A stretch of DNA of 64,000 bases from Prochlorococcus sp. AG-347-J21 (GTDB lineage Bacteria > Cyanobacteriota > Cyanobacteriia > PCC-6307 > Cyanobiaceae): assembly GCA_003281455.1 (NCBI GenBank), contig QCBX01000007.1, positions 34,785-98,784 on the forward strand, given 5' to 3'. The first letter of the stretch is position 1. Each line of letters begins with the position of its first letter. The notes under the pieces were generated by a model. That model was not told where the DNA came from. It made no database searches and saw only the letters and a program-made list of their open reading frames with translations. Positions 1-8,746 of this stretch are shown piece after piece. The translations under genes and the position numbers were made by a program.

Positions 1-1348
1 TCTTATTTTTATCATCATTTACTATTTTGATTTCAGTAAATGCTAGAGGCTGACCGGATGATCCTCTAACATTTAATTCTCTTCTCCTACAAGTTAATAC
101 TGGACTAGTTTCTGTAAGGCCATATCCCACCAAAACATCTACACCTAAAGATTCAAAAAAAAGATCCACATGTTCTGGCAATGCACCTCCGCCGTTAATG
201 GGAAATTTCAGTTTTTCTCCGCATAGTTGTCTAAGAATATTCGGCCATAAAAAAATAGTAGACAATTTGTGTAAAGTATACCGACCAATAACAGAACCCA
301 GTAGGGGGATTTTTGATTTAAAAGTTATTTGATTGATATCTAAATTTCTTATCTTTCTTAGACTTCTCTTGAAAGCTGAACTATTACTTATTAAAAACTT
401 AATAAGTTTTTGCTTTTTGGAAGGCATCTTTTTCAACGCCTGAAAAAAACCATCATGTATTGCCTCCCATAGTCTTGGTACAGTAGCCATGACAACAGGT
501 TTTACTTGTGTAATATCATCTTTCAAAAATTTTGGAATTGTATAGTATTGAGAACAACCACATGAAAAAAAGAAGTATTCAGCACTCCTCTCATAAGAAT
601 GCCAGATAGGTAACACGCTTAATACAGAGGTCCCAGGTGATGGATCAGCGATATAGGCTAAATTGATTATTTGATGCAAGAAATTTGCATGAGTCAAGGG
701 GACACCTTTAGGTTTTCCTGTCGTCCCAGAAGTGTAAAGAATAGTAGCGACGTCATCAATTTCTGGATTAAATTTATCAAGATTATTTTTTTGAGAATCT
801 TCTTTTTCTAGTAAACTTATAAATTTACTCCAACTTATTAAACTTTCAAATTTTTCATCTTCTAGATTAATTATAAATTTCAGTCTTTTTTTTAATTCTT
901 CTTTGTTGTTTAACTTTAGCCAAATCTCTTTAGATTGAACTACTAGACCTACTGAATTAGAGTGCTCAATAATATAATCTAATTCTACTGAAGGAGAATT
1001 AATACCTCTAACTGCATTTATAGCTCCTAAACGCATTAAGCCTTGATCTACTACTAGCCATCTTGGAGAATTTTCAGAAATTACAGTAACTACATCTCCC
1101 TTTACCAAACCATAATTTCTAAAAGAAAAAGAGACTTTTGTTATTAAATCAGCCAGCTCAGAATAAGAAAATTTTTCTTTGTATTTCCCTCTTAAATCAC
1201 AAACAGCTAAAGTATCACCACATTTAAATTTTAATTTTTCCCAAATTTGATCTACATGATTAAGGTTCTTAATAAAATCTCTATTTTTAGCAAATCTATC
1301 TTTTTTAAAAAGAGGTTTGGCTGAAGGCCAATATGCTAAATCACCCAT
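1..1348 (-). CDS. AMP-binding acyl-CoA/acyl-ACP synthetase (3' end cut by window)
   Basis: The gene reads leftward from an ATG at 1348 and runs off the window. Reading the minus strand gives the ANL-superfamily P-loop YTSGTTGKPKGV followed by LTHANFLHQ and WHSYERS, and further on VGYGLTETSPV. These are the ATP and adenylate binding motifs of long-chain fatty acid activating enzymes. Such enzymes join ATP and a free fatty acid to an acyl adenylate, then transfer it to CoA or, in cyanobacteria (Aas), to acyl carrier protein to recycle membrane fatty acids. The acceptor cannot be told from sequence, so I give no symbol. lipB starts 30 bp downstream of nothing else on this strand: it lies just upstream (1379-2029), so the two probably share a transcript. 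Confidence 0.88.
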   Translation of the reverse strand, partial: MGDLAYWPSAKPLFKKDRFAKNRDFIKNLNHVDQIWEKLKFKCGDTLAVCDLRGKYKEKFSYSELADLITKVSFSFRNYGLVKGDVVTVISENSPRWLVVDQGLMRLGAINAVRGINSPSVELDYIIEHSNSVGLVVQSKEIWLKLNNKEELKKRLKFIINLEDEKFESLISWSKFISLLEKEDSQKNNLDKFNPEIDDVATILYTSGTTGKPKGVPLTHANFLHQIINLAYIADPSPGTSVLSVLPIWHSYERSAEYFFFSCGCSQYYTIPKFLKDDITQVKPVVMATVPRLWEAIHDGFFQALKKMPSKKQKLIKFLISNSSAFKRSLRKIRNLDINQITFKSKIPLLGSVIGRYTLHKLSTIFLWPNILRQLCGEKLKFPINGGGALPEHVDLFFESLGVDVLVGYGLTETSPVLTCRRRELNVRGSSGQPLAFTEIKIVNDDKNK

Positions 1349-1378
1349 ATTGATTAAATTGATTTTAAAATTTAATTT

Positions 1379-2029
1379 CTATTTTGATACAAAATCAAAA
1401 TTAAATTCTTCCTGAATGATTTTTTTAACAATTCTCTTGACTTCTTGAATATTTAAATTTTTGTTGTAATCAATCATATTTGCCATAAGACAATTTTCTA
1501 TACCGCAAGGATTAATTCTATTAAAGTTTTCTAATTCGCAGTCAATATTAATTGAAAATCCATTTATTGTAATCCATCTTTTACACCCAATTCCAATTGA
1601 TGCAATTTTCTTATTTCCTATCCAAACACCAGTAAACCCTTTTCTAGAGTGACATTCTATATTAAAATTCCCAAGAGTTTTTATAATAATTTCTTCAATT
1701 TTTCTCAAGTACCAATTTAAATCTTTATTAAAATTTTTCAAATCTAAAACCAAGTAAGTTACTAATTGGCCAGGCATATGACAAGTAACCTCACCACCTC
1801 TATTAATCTTAAAAACATCATATTTATAATCATCCAAAGAAAATAGCAAATTATCATAATTGGATCCTCTACCTAACGTATAACAGAGTTGATGCTCCCC
1901 TATCCAAATAAAGTCAGGGTTAGAATTATCTAAAATCAATGCCTCCTGATATTCTTTTTGTAATTTATAAACATCATTAAAAGAAGAAATATTATCAGGT
2001 TGTTTAATTATTGCTGTTCTATTATCCAT
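1379..2029 (-). CDS. lipB: Octanoyl-[acyl carrier protein]:protein octanoyltransferase LipB
   Basis: 216 residues, normal length for LipB. It moves octanoyl groups from acyl carrier protein to lipoyl domains of 2-oxoacid dehydrogenases and glycine cleavage H protein, the first step of lipoate synthesis. The signature [12 protein letters not shown] is at residues 77-88. The catalytic Lys is in KIASIG (K141) and the nucleophile Cys175 is in NPCG. It is transcribed leftward toward the acyl-activating enzyme with a 30-base gap, and is divergent from hpf with only 44 bases between the two starts, so a compact bidirectional promoter region is implied. Confidence 0.95.
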   Translation of the reverse strand: MDNRTAIIKQPDNISSFNDVYKLQKEYQEALILDNSNPDFIWIGEHQLCYTLGRGSNYDNLLFSLDDYKYDVFKINRGGEVTCHMPGQLVTYLVLDLKNFNKDLNWYLRKIEEIIIKTLGNFNIECHSRKGFTGVWIGNKKIASIGIGCKRWITINGFSINIDCELENFNRINPCGIENCLMANMIDYNKNLNIQEVKRIVKKIIQEEFNFDFVSK

Positions 2030-2073
2030 ATTTAAGTAGATTTAGAAAGTAAGTAAATATTTTTAGATTTGTT

Positions 2074-2658
2074 ATGAAAATTTTAATCCATGGAAAGAAT
2101 CTTGAGCTCACTGGAGCATTAAAAGAATATACTGAGGCAAAGATAGAAAAAGCAACGCATCACTATAAGGATATCGTTAAAGAAGCTGACATACACCTTT
2201 CAATTGAAAAGAACCCAAGAGTCTCGTTCCAAACGGCAGAAGTTACTATTTTTGCAAATGGGACCGTAATTAGAGCTGAAGAAAAAACTGAAAATCTATA
2301 CTCAAGCATTGATTTAGTTTCAAATAAACTTTGTAGAAAATTACGTAAATACAAAGAAAGAAACAATAAAACAATTCATAATAAACAATTTAAAAATAAA
2401 GATTCTTTACCAATTGAAAGTATGGAATCAAGTTTTTTAGATAAAGCTTTATTTAAAGAAGGAACTGAAGCAAGTCTGCCTGAGCCATCTATTAAAAATA
2501 AATACTTTAAAATGACTCCAATTTCATCAGAAGAAGCAAGAAAACAATTAGATCTAATTGATCATGATTTTTATGTTTTTCGAAACAAGAAAAATAATGA
2601 ACTTCAAGTTATATATAAAAGGAATCATGGAGGTTATGGACTAATTCAATCTAAATAA
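2074..2658 (+). CDS. hpf: Ribosome hibernation promoting factor, long form (LrtA/HPF)
   Basis: 194 residues, the long HPF class found in cyanobacteria (LrtA, light-repressed transcript). Residues 1 to about 95 form the HPF/YfiA ribosome-binding domain (KILIHGKNLELTGALKEY). After a linker, about residues 145-190 match the C-terminal dimerisation domain (KMTPISSEEARKQLDLIDHDFYVFRN). Long HPF proteins join two 70S ribosomes into inactive 100S particles during darkness or starvation. The deoC-like gene begins 8 bases after the stop and recO follows directly, so the three form an operon. Confidence 0.93.
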   Translation: MKILIHGKNLELTGALKEYTEAKIEKATHHYKDIVKEADIHLSIEKNPRVSFQTAEVTIFANGTVIRAEEKTENLYSSIDLVSNKLCRKLRKYKERNNKTIHNKQFKNKDSLPIESMESSFLDKALFKEGTEASLPEPSIKNKYFKMTPISSEEARKQLDLIDHDFYVFRNKKNNELQVIYKRNHGGYGLIQSK

Positions 2659-2665
2659 GCTTTAA

Positions 2666-3325
2666 ATGCCTAATATTGAATATGAATTAAACGAGAAAAT
2701 TCATGCGATTATTATTAACCCTTATCTATCCTGGGAAGATTTCTGTGTGAATTGCGACTTGATAAGAAAATACAATCTCAAAAATATTTCTACTTCACTA
2801 AATTATTTGACTGATCTTAAAAACTGTTTGGGTAATTACAGTGCGGATATAAACGCACTTATTTCTTACCCTTTAGCAGATTTACCAGTTTCATTTATTG
2901 AAGAATTAGTTTGTTTTGCAAAAGATAAGGGTGCAAAAGGAATTGAATATATCCCAAACTTTATCAATTTATCCAAAAGAAATTTAGAAACTTTCGCTGC
3001 TGAAATTGAGCAAGTTAAATTATCTGGATTACCAGTTTCAATAATCATAAATAAATCAAAACTACAAGAAGAAGTTTTTATTAATGCGATAGAAATATGT
3101 TTAGAATTAGGAATAAAAAATTTTCAATTCGGGGACGGGTTTGGGGCTCCTCTTACTTCTAATGATGTCCCCGAAATACTAAAAATAACAGGCTCACAAA
3201 ATCAAATCAAAGTGGTAGGAGGCATAAAAAAGCTGGCGCAAGTAATTGATTTGTTTGATAATGGAATTAGTTGCGTGGGAACTTCCAATTTTTGTGAAAT
3301 TTTTGAAGAAGTAAACATTATTTAA
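2666..3325 (+). CDS. DeoC-family (deoxyribose-phosphate aldolase-like) protein, probably not an active aldolase
   Basis: 219 residues with the overall order of DeoC TIM-barrel landmarks: YPLADLPV for the usual GFPLG region, KGIEYIPNFINL for VDMVIN, DGFGAP for STGFG, and KVVGGIKK for KASGGVR. Aldolases of this family cleave 2-deoxyribose 5-phosphate through a Schiff base on the Lys of the KTSTG motif. Here that position is Gln154 (NFQFGDGFG), the helper Asp is Glu94, and the early DHTLLKP motif is gone. Only the second lysine (K182) remains. Fold membership is well supported; the aldolase reaction is doubtful. The gene sits between hpf and recO and abuts recO with no spacer. Confidence 0.8.
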   Translation: MPNIEYELNEKIHAIIINPYLSWEDFCVNCDLIRKYNLKNISTSLNYLTDLKNCLGNYSADINALISYPLADLPVSFIEELVCFAKDKGAKGIEYIPNFINLSKRNLETFAAEIEQVKLSGLPVSIIINKSKLQEEVFINAIEICLELGIKNFQFGDGFGAPLTSNDVPEILKITGSQNQIKVVGGIKKLAQVIDLFDNGISCVGTSNFCEIFEEVNII

Positions 3326-4111
3326 ATGTCTGGTTCTGGTGAGTGCAGACTAAAAGGTCTCTGTATTAAAGCTTCTCCACTAGGCGAGAATGATAGATTA
3401 ATAACTATCCTTTCCGATGAGCAAGGGATTGTTAGATTAGCGGTTCCTGGTGCTAGGCGTCCTAAAAGTAGTCTTGCCGCGGCTACTCCTTTAACATATT
3501 TAAGTCTGCAGATTTTTGGGAAAAGAAATCTTAAATCTGTACGTCAAATTAAAATATTAAAAAGCTATTCTGGTCTAGGGAAAAATATTGAATGTCTTGC
3601 AGCCGCACAAGCAATAACTGAATTAACATTTTTATTAGTAGGTAATAATGACAAGCAACAAGACTATTTATCTTGCGTTCTTGCACATCTTGATAGGATT
3701 TATTTATATGAAGAGTCTCAAGAAGAAGATATTAAAATGCTCTCAATGAGTATTCAATCTTTAATCCATCTACTAGCCATAGGAGGTATTAATTTACCAA
3801 TTCATCATTGTTGTAAAACTGGAGAACCTATTATTCCACCTTTAGGAAATTGGGAATGGAGTTGTTATTTTTTACCAAGTGAAGGGTTTTCATCCATAGA
3901 AGATCCTCAAAATAATCTAAAAATAAATGCATCTGAAGTTGCTCTATTACAGAGACTTCTTTTCCCAGAATTACCAATAAAATCTAATGGAGAGTTGTTG
4001 GGTCCCAAAAAAGTCTGGCTTAAAATATTATTCATTATTGAGACATGGATCTCTACTCAATTAGAGAAGGATCTATCTTCACTAAAAATGTTGAGAGAAA
4101 TATATAGTTAG
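3326..4111 (+). CDS. recO: DNA repair protein RecO
   Basis: 261 residues with the N-terminal OB fold (CRLKGLCIKASPLGENDRLITIL) and a helical C-terminal region, as in RecO. RecO works with RecR to load RecA on SSB-coated single-stranded DNA in gap repair. The start ATG follows the stop of the deoC-like gene without any gap, indicating translational coupling. A His-His-Cys-Cys cluster near residue 172 lies where many RecO proteins carry zinc ligands, but the usual four-cysteine set is incomplete here. Confidence 0.92.
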   Translation: MSGSGECRLKGLCIKASPLGENDRLITILSDEQGIVRLAVPGARRPKSSLAAATPLTYLSLQIFGKRNLKSVRQIKILKSYSGLGKNIECLAAAQAITELTFLLVGNNDKQQDYLSCVLAHLDRIYLYEESQEEDIKMLSMSIQSLIHLLAIGGINLPIHHCCKTGEPIIPPLGNWEWSCYFLPSEGFSSIEDPQNNLKINASEVALLQRLLFPELPIKSNGELLGPKKVWLKILFIIETWISTQLEKDLSSLKMLREIYS

Positions 4112-4196
4112 CATTTTCATAAAGCATTAAAAATTTTAAAAAATATGATCATGGCGCCTTTGACTGTTAACTTAATAAATAGTTAATTCAATTAAT

Positions 4197-5363
4197 GTGG
4201 TTCATATTGCCTGGTTGGGAAAAAAATCCCCTTTTTGTGGAAATGTTTCTTACGGTAATTCAACTACTAAGGAATTAAAGGCCAGAGGGCATAAAATTAG
4301 TTTTATTCATTTCGACAATCCCTCTAGTTCAAATTCATCAAACCCATTATTTCTTGCAAATGATCCTGATGTAAGTCTCCCATATTTAATTAAATCTCAA
4401 GTTTATACAATACCCTCGCCAAGGGCAGAAAAAGAGCTAAGGCTATCATTGGAAAGATTAAAACCTGATATAGTACATGCAAGCCTAACTTTATCTCCTT
4501 TAGACTTTAGACTGCCAGAGCTTTGTAATGAAATCAATGTTCCTCTTATAGGAACATTTCATCCACCATTTGATGCAAAAAATAGAAATCTAACTGCAAG
4601 TACTCAACAATTAACGTATCAACTTTATGCTCCCTCTTTAGCAAAGTTCGATAAAATAATTATTTTTTCTGAACCTCAAAAAAATGTTCTTGAGAAATTA
4701 GGAGTACCTAAAGAAAAACAAATAATTATCCCAAACGGTGTTAATGAAAATATTTGGAAACCTTTTTGCAAAAACAGTAAAAAATATGATCAGGTAAAAA
4801 ACAAACTCGGAAATGAAAGAATCTTTTTATATATGGGAAGGATTGCAAATGAGAAAAATATCGAGGCACTTTTACGTTCTTGGCGCCAAACAAAAACTCA
4901 AAATTGCAAATTAGTTATTGTTGGGGATGGACCAATGAAGCCAACACTTGAGAATAGTTTTTCTAACCTTGGCAATGAGAAATTAATTTGGTGGGGTGCC
5001 GAATTAGATTTAGAGACTAGGATAGCAATAATGCAAATAGCAGAAGTATTTTTCTTACCAAGTTTAGTAGAAGGTTTATCATTATCACTTTTAGAGGCAA
5101 TGTCTGCTGGTACTGCTTGTGTAGCTACAGATGCCGGAGCTGATGGTGAAGTTTTAGATAACGGAGCAGGAATAGTAATTTCAACTGATAATGTTACTGG
5201 ACAATTAAAAACTATAATCCCAATTCTTGTAGAACACCCTTCATTTACAAAAGATCTTGGAGAAAAAGCTAGAGAACGTATAATTGAGAGATATACAATT
5301 GCTAAAAATATAAATTCACTTGAAAAAGTTTATATGAACATAAAAGATAATTCAAAAACCTAA
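4197..5363 (+). CDS. Family 4 (GT-B fold) glycosyltransferase
   Basis: 388 residues starting at GTG 4197; an overlapping ATG at 4195 is out of frame. The N-terminal Rossmann half has AWLGKKSPFCGN and SLTLSPLDFRLPE, a pattern I associate with a conserved cyanobacterial hexosyltransferase. The C-terminal half has the GT4 nucleotide-sugar motif YMGRIANEKN, and EGLSLSLLEAMSAGT, which contains the E-x7-E pair. No signal peptide or membrane helix is seen, so it should act at the cytoplasmic face. Donor and acceptor are unknown. Its last four bases overlap the end of the convergent proC gene. Confidence 0.85.
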   Translation: MVHIAWLGKKSPFCGNVSYGNSTTKELKARGHKISFIHFDNPSSSNSSNPLFLANDPDVSLPYLIKSQVYTIPSPRAEKELRLSLERLKPDIVHASLTLSPLDFRLPELCNEINVPLIGTFHPPFDAKNRNLTASTQQLTYQLYAPSLAKFDKIIIFSEPQKNVLEKLGVPKEKQIIIPNGVNENIWKPFCKNSKKYDQVKNKLGNERIFLYMGRIANEKNIEALLRSWRQTKTQNCKLVIVGDGPMKPTLENSFSNLGNEKLIWWGAELDLETRIAIMQIAEVFFLPSLVEGLSLSLLEAMSAGTACVATDAGADGEVLDNGAGIVISTDNVTGQLKTIIPILVEHPSFTKDLGEKARERIIERYTIAKNINSLEKVYMNIKDNSKT

Positions 5364-6173
5364 CGAAACTCTTTACTTCGATTACTAGCTGAAACTATTG
5401 ATTCCATTAATGCTGACCTTACACTCTTTTTTTCTAAAACCCTCAAAGCAGAAATAGTTGTTCCACCTGGAGAGGTTACTAAATTTTTAAGCTCAGAAGT
5501 AGTAAGTTTATTTTCCTTTATTAGACAAATAGTTCCTAGTATCATTTCCATAACAAGTTCCTCTGAAATTATTTTTGGTAATCCGCCGCTTAATCCTCCA
5601 TCACTTAATGCTTCTATAATTAAAGCAATAATTGCAGGACCTGATGAAGTTAAAGCTAAAAATATATCAAGGTAATCTTCAGCAAATTCATAAATTTTAC
5701 TAGTATTTTCAAATAATTTTTTTGTAAATTGTTTCTGATCTTCTGTAATTTCTTCTCCCCAAGAAATCCCTGTTAAACCTTTTCCAATAGTTATTGGAAT
5801 ATTTGTAACCACTCTCACACATTTATGATTAGGAAACTTTTGAGTAAGTCTATTTATTGAAACCCCGGCAAGAATTGAAACTATTAAATTGTCCTTATTT
5901 TTTATATGATGGGCCTCACTTATATCATTTAATTGTTGGGGTTTTATCGAAAGAAGTTTATATTTACAATCCCAAATTATTTTTGACTCTTTAGAACCTG
6001 ATTTATAAACATTTATATTATGTTTATAATTTTTTTTTTATATTTTCTAAACTTTTTTCTGTATTTACAATACAAAAAACATTCTCTGGCTGAACTAATT
6101 TGTTATCTAATAGAGGAGTTACTATAGCACTTGCAATATTTCCAAAACCAATAATCGCAATTTTATCTGTCAC
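5360..6173 (-). pseudogene. proC: Pyrroline-5-carboxylate reductase ProC, split by a frameshift at a poly-A run
   Basis: ProC reduces pyrroline-5-carboxylate to proline with NAD(P)H. A GTG at 6173 opens a frame with the Rossmann motif IGFGNIASA, which ends at a TAA right after a run of ten A on the coding strand (T10 at 6030-6039). Removing one A joins it to the second frame, which continues through LIVSILAGVSINRL, VVTNIPITIGKG and the C-terminal dimer region with LVTSPGGTTISALRVLE, giving 270 residues, the normal ProC length. Everything outside the run looks intact. The frame break may be a real mutation, a sequencing error, or a site rescued by polymerase slippage. The GTG lies 7 bases after the sepF stop. 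Confidence 0.9.
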
Positions 6174-6180
6174 AGATTAA

Positions 6181-6756
6181 TCATGAATAAGCACTTAATT
6201 TAGAATTACCCCATGCTGGTTCAGGAGTAGTATTTTTGCCCAAACTATATTGTGGTGTGTTTTCTGTAGACACAGAAGAAGGAGAAGCTTCTTCTGGGGA
6301 AGAACTAGTTACATTTACACAACTTGGAGCAAAAAGAAAAATACTTTCACCGACTCTCTCTTGATGTCCATCAATTGCATATGTGCCCCCAGCAATAAAA
6401 TCAACCGCTCTTTGAGCTTGATCAGGATCCATCATAGTTAAATTGAGAATTACAGTTTTTCTCTCTCTTAATGCTTGTATAGCTTGAGGCATCTCATCAA
6501 AACTTCTTGGTTCCATTAAGCTTACTTCTGAGGATGAATTTGAGATTCCAGGCATACCAACTACTTTTGATGATCTGTTGTTATTCATGAAATCGAATGG
6601 ATTTGAATTTGCGAGGGAATTTGAATTCTTTGGAGTTTGTTTGAAATTATTAATATCATTTAATTCATCCTCTGAAGCATAATCCAACTCATCAAAATCA
6701 TCATCGAGATACTCATCCCCTGCAACAACTGCCTTTAATCTAGAAATAAGTGACAC
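6181..6756 (-). CDS. sepF: Cell division protein SepF (YlmF)
   Basis: 191 residues. The N-terminus ([13 protein letters not shown]) is the amphipathic membrane-binding segment of SepF. An acidic and Asn/Ser-rich linker follows, then the SepF core ([48 protein letters not shown]), with a Ser/Pro/Thr-rich tail. SepF tethers FtsZ to the membrane and bundles it at the division site. In cyanobacteria it is called Cdv2. It lies between pipY and proC in a leftward cluster; the 150-base gap before it suggests that it may have its own promoter. Confidence 0.93.
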   Translation of the reverse strand: MSLISRLKAVVAGDEYLDDDFDELDYASEDELNDINNFKQTPKNSNSLANSNPFDFMNNNRSSKVVGMPGISNSSSEVSLMEPRSFDEMPQAIQALRERKTVILNLTMMDPDQAQRAVDFIAGGTYAIDGHQERVGESIFLFAPSCVNVTSSSPEEASPSSVSTENTPQYSLGKNTTPEPAWGNSKLSAYS

Positions 6757-6906
6757 CTTTTAAATCCTCTTTAAATTGATTACTAAGGTTTAAGAACCTT
6801 AAGTAATAGATTCATTTTTTAAATGAATAAACTACCTATACTTAAATAACGTTAGTTGAACTTTACTGCAAGTTTATAGATAAGATTTTTATAAAAAAAT
6901 AACTAA

Positions 6907-7542
6907 TTAGGATCTACCTCCAAAAATCAATGATCCTAATCTTAACCAAGTTGATCCAGCGTCTATAGCTTCCTCCCAATCACCTGACATCCCCATGGAA
7001 CAATCTGGTAGTTGCAGAGAATCAGCGAGAGCACGACATTTTTTGAACAATTCTGAATTTTCTTTAGAGCTAAGTCCTTTAGGATTGATAGTCATCAAAC
7101 CGGTTAATGAAATATTTTTCAACTCTTGAATTTCTCTCCATTTCAAAATTAAAAATTTAGGATTAAAGCCTCCTTTAGTAGGGTCATCACTCAACTTAAC
7201 CTGCAACATTATTAATGGATTTTTCTTCTCTTCACGTGAAATATTAGAAATCTTTTGCAACTTTTCAAATGAATCTACTGAATGAATATATTTAAAATTT
7301 TGAACTATTTTTCTTATTTTATTACTTTGTATTCTTCCAATAAAGTGCCAATTTATTTGTTTAAGATCTTTTAAGGACAATTGTTTTTCAAATGCCTCTT
7401 GAACCTTACTTTCACCAAAATCGTTCTGACCTATATTTTGAATAGTCTTGATTTCTTGACTTTTAAATCCTTTACTTACCGCAAGAATATTTACATTTGA
7501 TGGTATTTTATTTTTTATTTTTAAATAATTTGCAGGGTTCAC
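6907..7542 (-). CDS. pipY: PLP homeostasis protein PipY (YggS/PLPBP family)
   Basis: 211 residues of the single-domain alanine-racemase-like barrel family that binds pyridoxal phosphate without known catalysis. Visible motifs are ILAVSKGF, with the PLP Lys in AVSK, then FGESKVQEA, WHFIGRIQSNK, HSVDSFEKL, and near the end SMGMSGDWEEAIDAGSTWLRLGSLIFG. It sits 3 bases downstream of pipX, the arrangement that gave PipY its name, so it should be co-translated with pipX and take part in PLP and amino/keto-acid balance. Confidence 0.94.
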   Translation of the reverse strand: MNPANYLKIKNKIPSNVNILAVSKGFKSQEIKTIQNIGQNDFGESKVQEAFEKQLSLKDLKQINWHFIGRIQSNKIRKIVQNFKYIHSVDSFEKLQKISNISREEKKNPLIMLQVKLSDDPTKGGFNPKFLILKWREIQELKNISLTGLMTINPKGLSSKENSELFKKCRALADSLQLPDCSMGMSGDWEEAIDAGSTWLRLGSLIFGGRS

Positions 7543-7545
7543 CTT

Positions 7546-7812
7546 TTATAAGAAAGTTTGCGTAAATAAATTCTCCCATTTAGATAGTTCTTCAGATCCT
7601 TTTCTTCTAGCTTTTTGAAGGTTTAATTCGGCCTGATTACGGGCATCTAAATAAGGTATAACCTCAAAAAAAACTTCTCTCTGTCGAACTTCTACTAAGA
7701 AAAACATTTTTTGAGCGTATAAAGTCGCATAAATATCTCTGCCATCGTTTCCAGGAGAAACTTGGTACAACATGCCAAATGTTGGATGGTTTAAATAACG
7801 CTCAGAACTCAA
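7546..7812 (-). CDS. pipX: PipX, PII-interacting coactivator of NtcA
   Basis: 88 residues, matching PipX in length and pattern: YLNHPTFGMLYQV, then LYAQKMFFLV, then a C-terminal helical region. PipX swaps between binding PII (GlnB) when 2-oxoglutarate is low and binding NtcA when it is high, where it activates nitrogen-assimilation promoters. It follows the ecfT gene by about 20 bases and precedes pipY by 3 bases, so nitrogen signalling here may be transcribed with der and ecfT. Confidence 0.95.
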   Translation of the reverse strand: MSSERYLNHPTFGMLYQVSPGNDGRDIYATLYAQKMFFLVEVRQREVFFEVIPYLDARNQAELNLQKARRKGSEELSKWENLFTQTFL

Positions 7813-7831
7813 ACCTAAAATATTGTGTTAT

Positions 7832-8746
7832 TTATAATGCACCATACAGTTTTCTAAGAAAAATTGCTATGCAAATAAAACAAATCGATAATGTATTAAC
7901 AATTACATTGAGAGATTTTGAAGGATAAAGAGTTCTAAATCTGTTGGTTTTTATAATAATTTTTTTCTTTGAAAGTAATGATTCTGCTCCATGATCAATT
8001 CTCAGAAATATATTTTGAAATAACCTTTCCACTAAGATTAATAAAACATTAAAGGATTTCTTTAGTCCTAAATTTCGAAAATTTATTGATCTAACTGACA
8101 CTGATTTAATAATATTTTGCAGTTCTTCCTGCACTAGAGGAATAAAACGTAATGCAATTAACAACTGAAAAAGCCACTTACTAGTTGGCAATCCAATCTT
8201 TCTTAATGGATACATAAACCAACTTAATCCCCATACAATGTCTTCCTGCAATGTGGTTAAAAGCATCAAATTCACACTATGAATAACAGTAAATATCAAT
8301 GTGGAGGTTTTTATTCCTAGTTCAAAAGCTTTTCTTGATAAGTTGTAGGGACCAAAATTAATAAACCATATCTTCTGCGAGGGAATTTGCATAATATTCC
8401 ATTCCTTTTGGCTTTCCAGTACTACTTGCAACTCATTGGGATTTCTTAAGTAGCCATCAAGAGATTGAATATCAGATGAGGCAAGTATTGATATACATCC
8501 AATTAATAGGGACAAACATGAGAGAAAAAATAATGATCGCCACCATACCCTAGATGGCAATAAACTTAAAAAAGTAATCAATAGTAAAAAACCAACTAAA
8601 CTCAATCTCCATATTGGACCTGCCCAAATTGGAGTGATTAAAAATATCATTACCATAATTATTTTTAATCTACTATCTATAATTCTTAGCCAACTTCTAT
8701 TACCATGAACGTATTGACCAACAGAAAATTTGGTAAGCAAATTCAT
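7832..8746 (-). CDS. ecfT: Energy-coupling factor transporter membrane subunit EcfT (CbiQ family)
   Basis: 304 residues with several hydrophobic segments (about residues 28-62, 66-90, 155-172, 190-205 and a last one near 282-298). The cytoplasmic coupling region includes LIALRFIPLVQEELQNI and a VRSINFRNLG stretch, typical of EcfT/CbiQ. EcfT couples ATPases to vitamin or metal-binding S components. No EcfA ATPase or S component lies within this window, so its partners must be encoded elsewhere. The start ATG overlaps the der stop by one base. Confidence 0.88.
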   Translation of the reverse strand: MNLLTKFSVGQYVHGNRSWLRIIDSRLKIIMVMIFLITPIWAGPIWRLSLVGFLLLITFLSLLPSRVWWRSLFFLSCLSLLIGCISILASSDIQSLDGYLRNPNELQVVLESQKEWNIMQIPSQKIWFINFGPYNLSRKAFELGIKTSTLIFTVIHSVNLMLLTTLQEDIVWGLSWFMYPLRKIGLPTSKWLFQLLIALRFIPLVQEELQNIIKSVSVRSINFRNLGLKKSFNVLLILVERLFQNIFLRIDHGAESLLSKKKIIIKTNRFRTLYPSKSLNVIVNTLSICFICIAIFLRKLYGAL

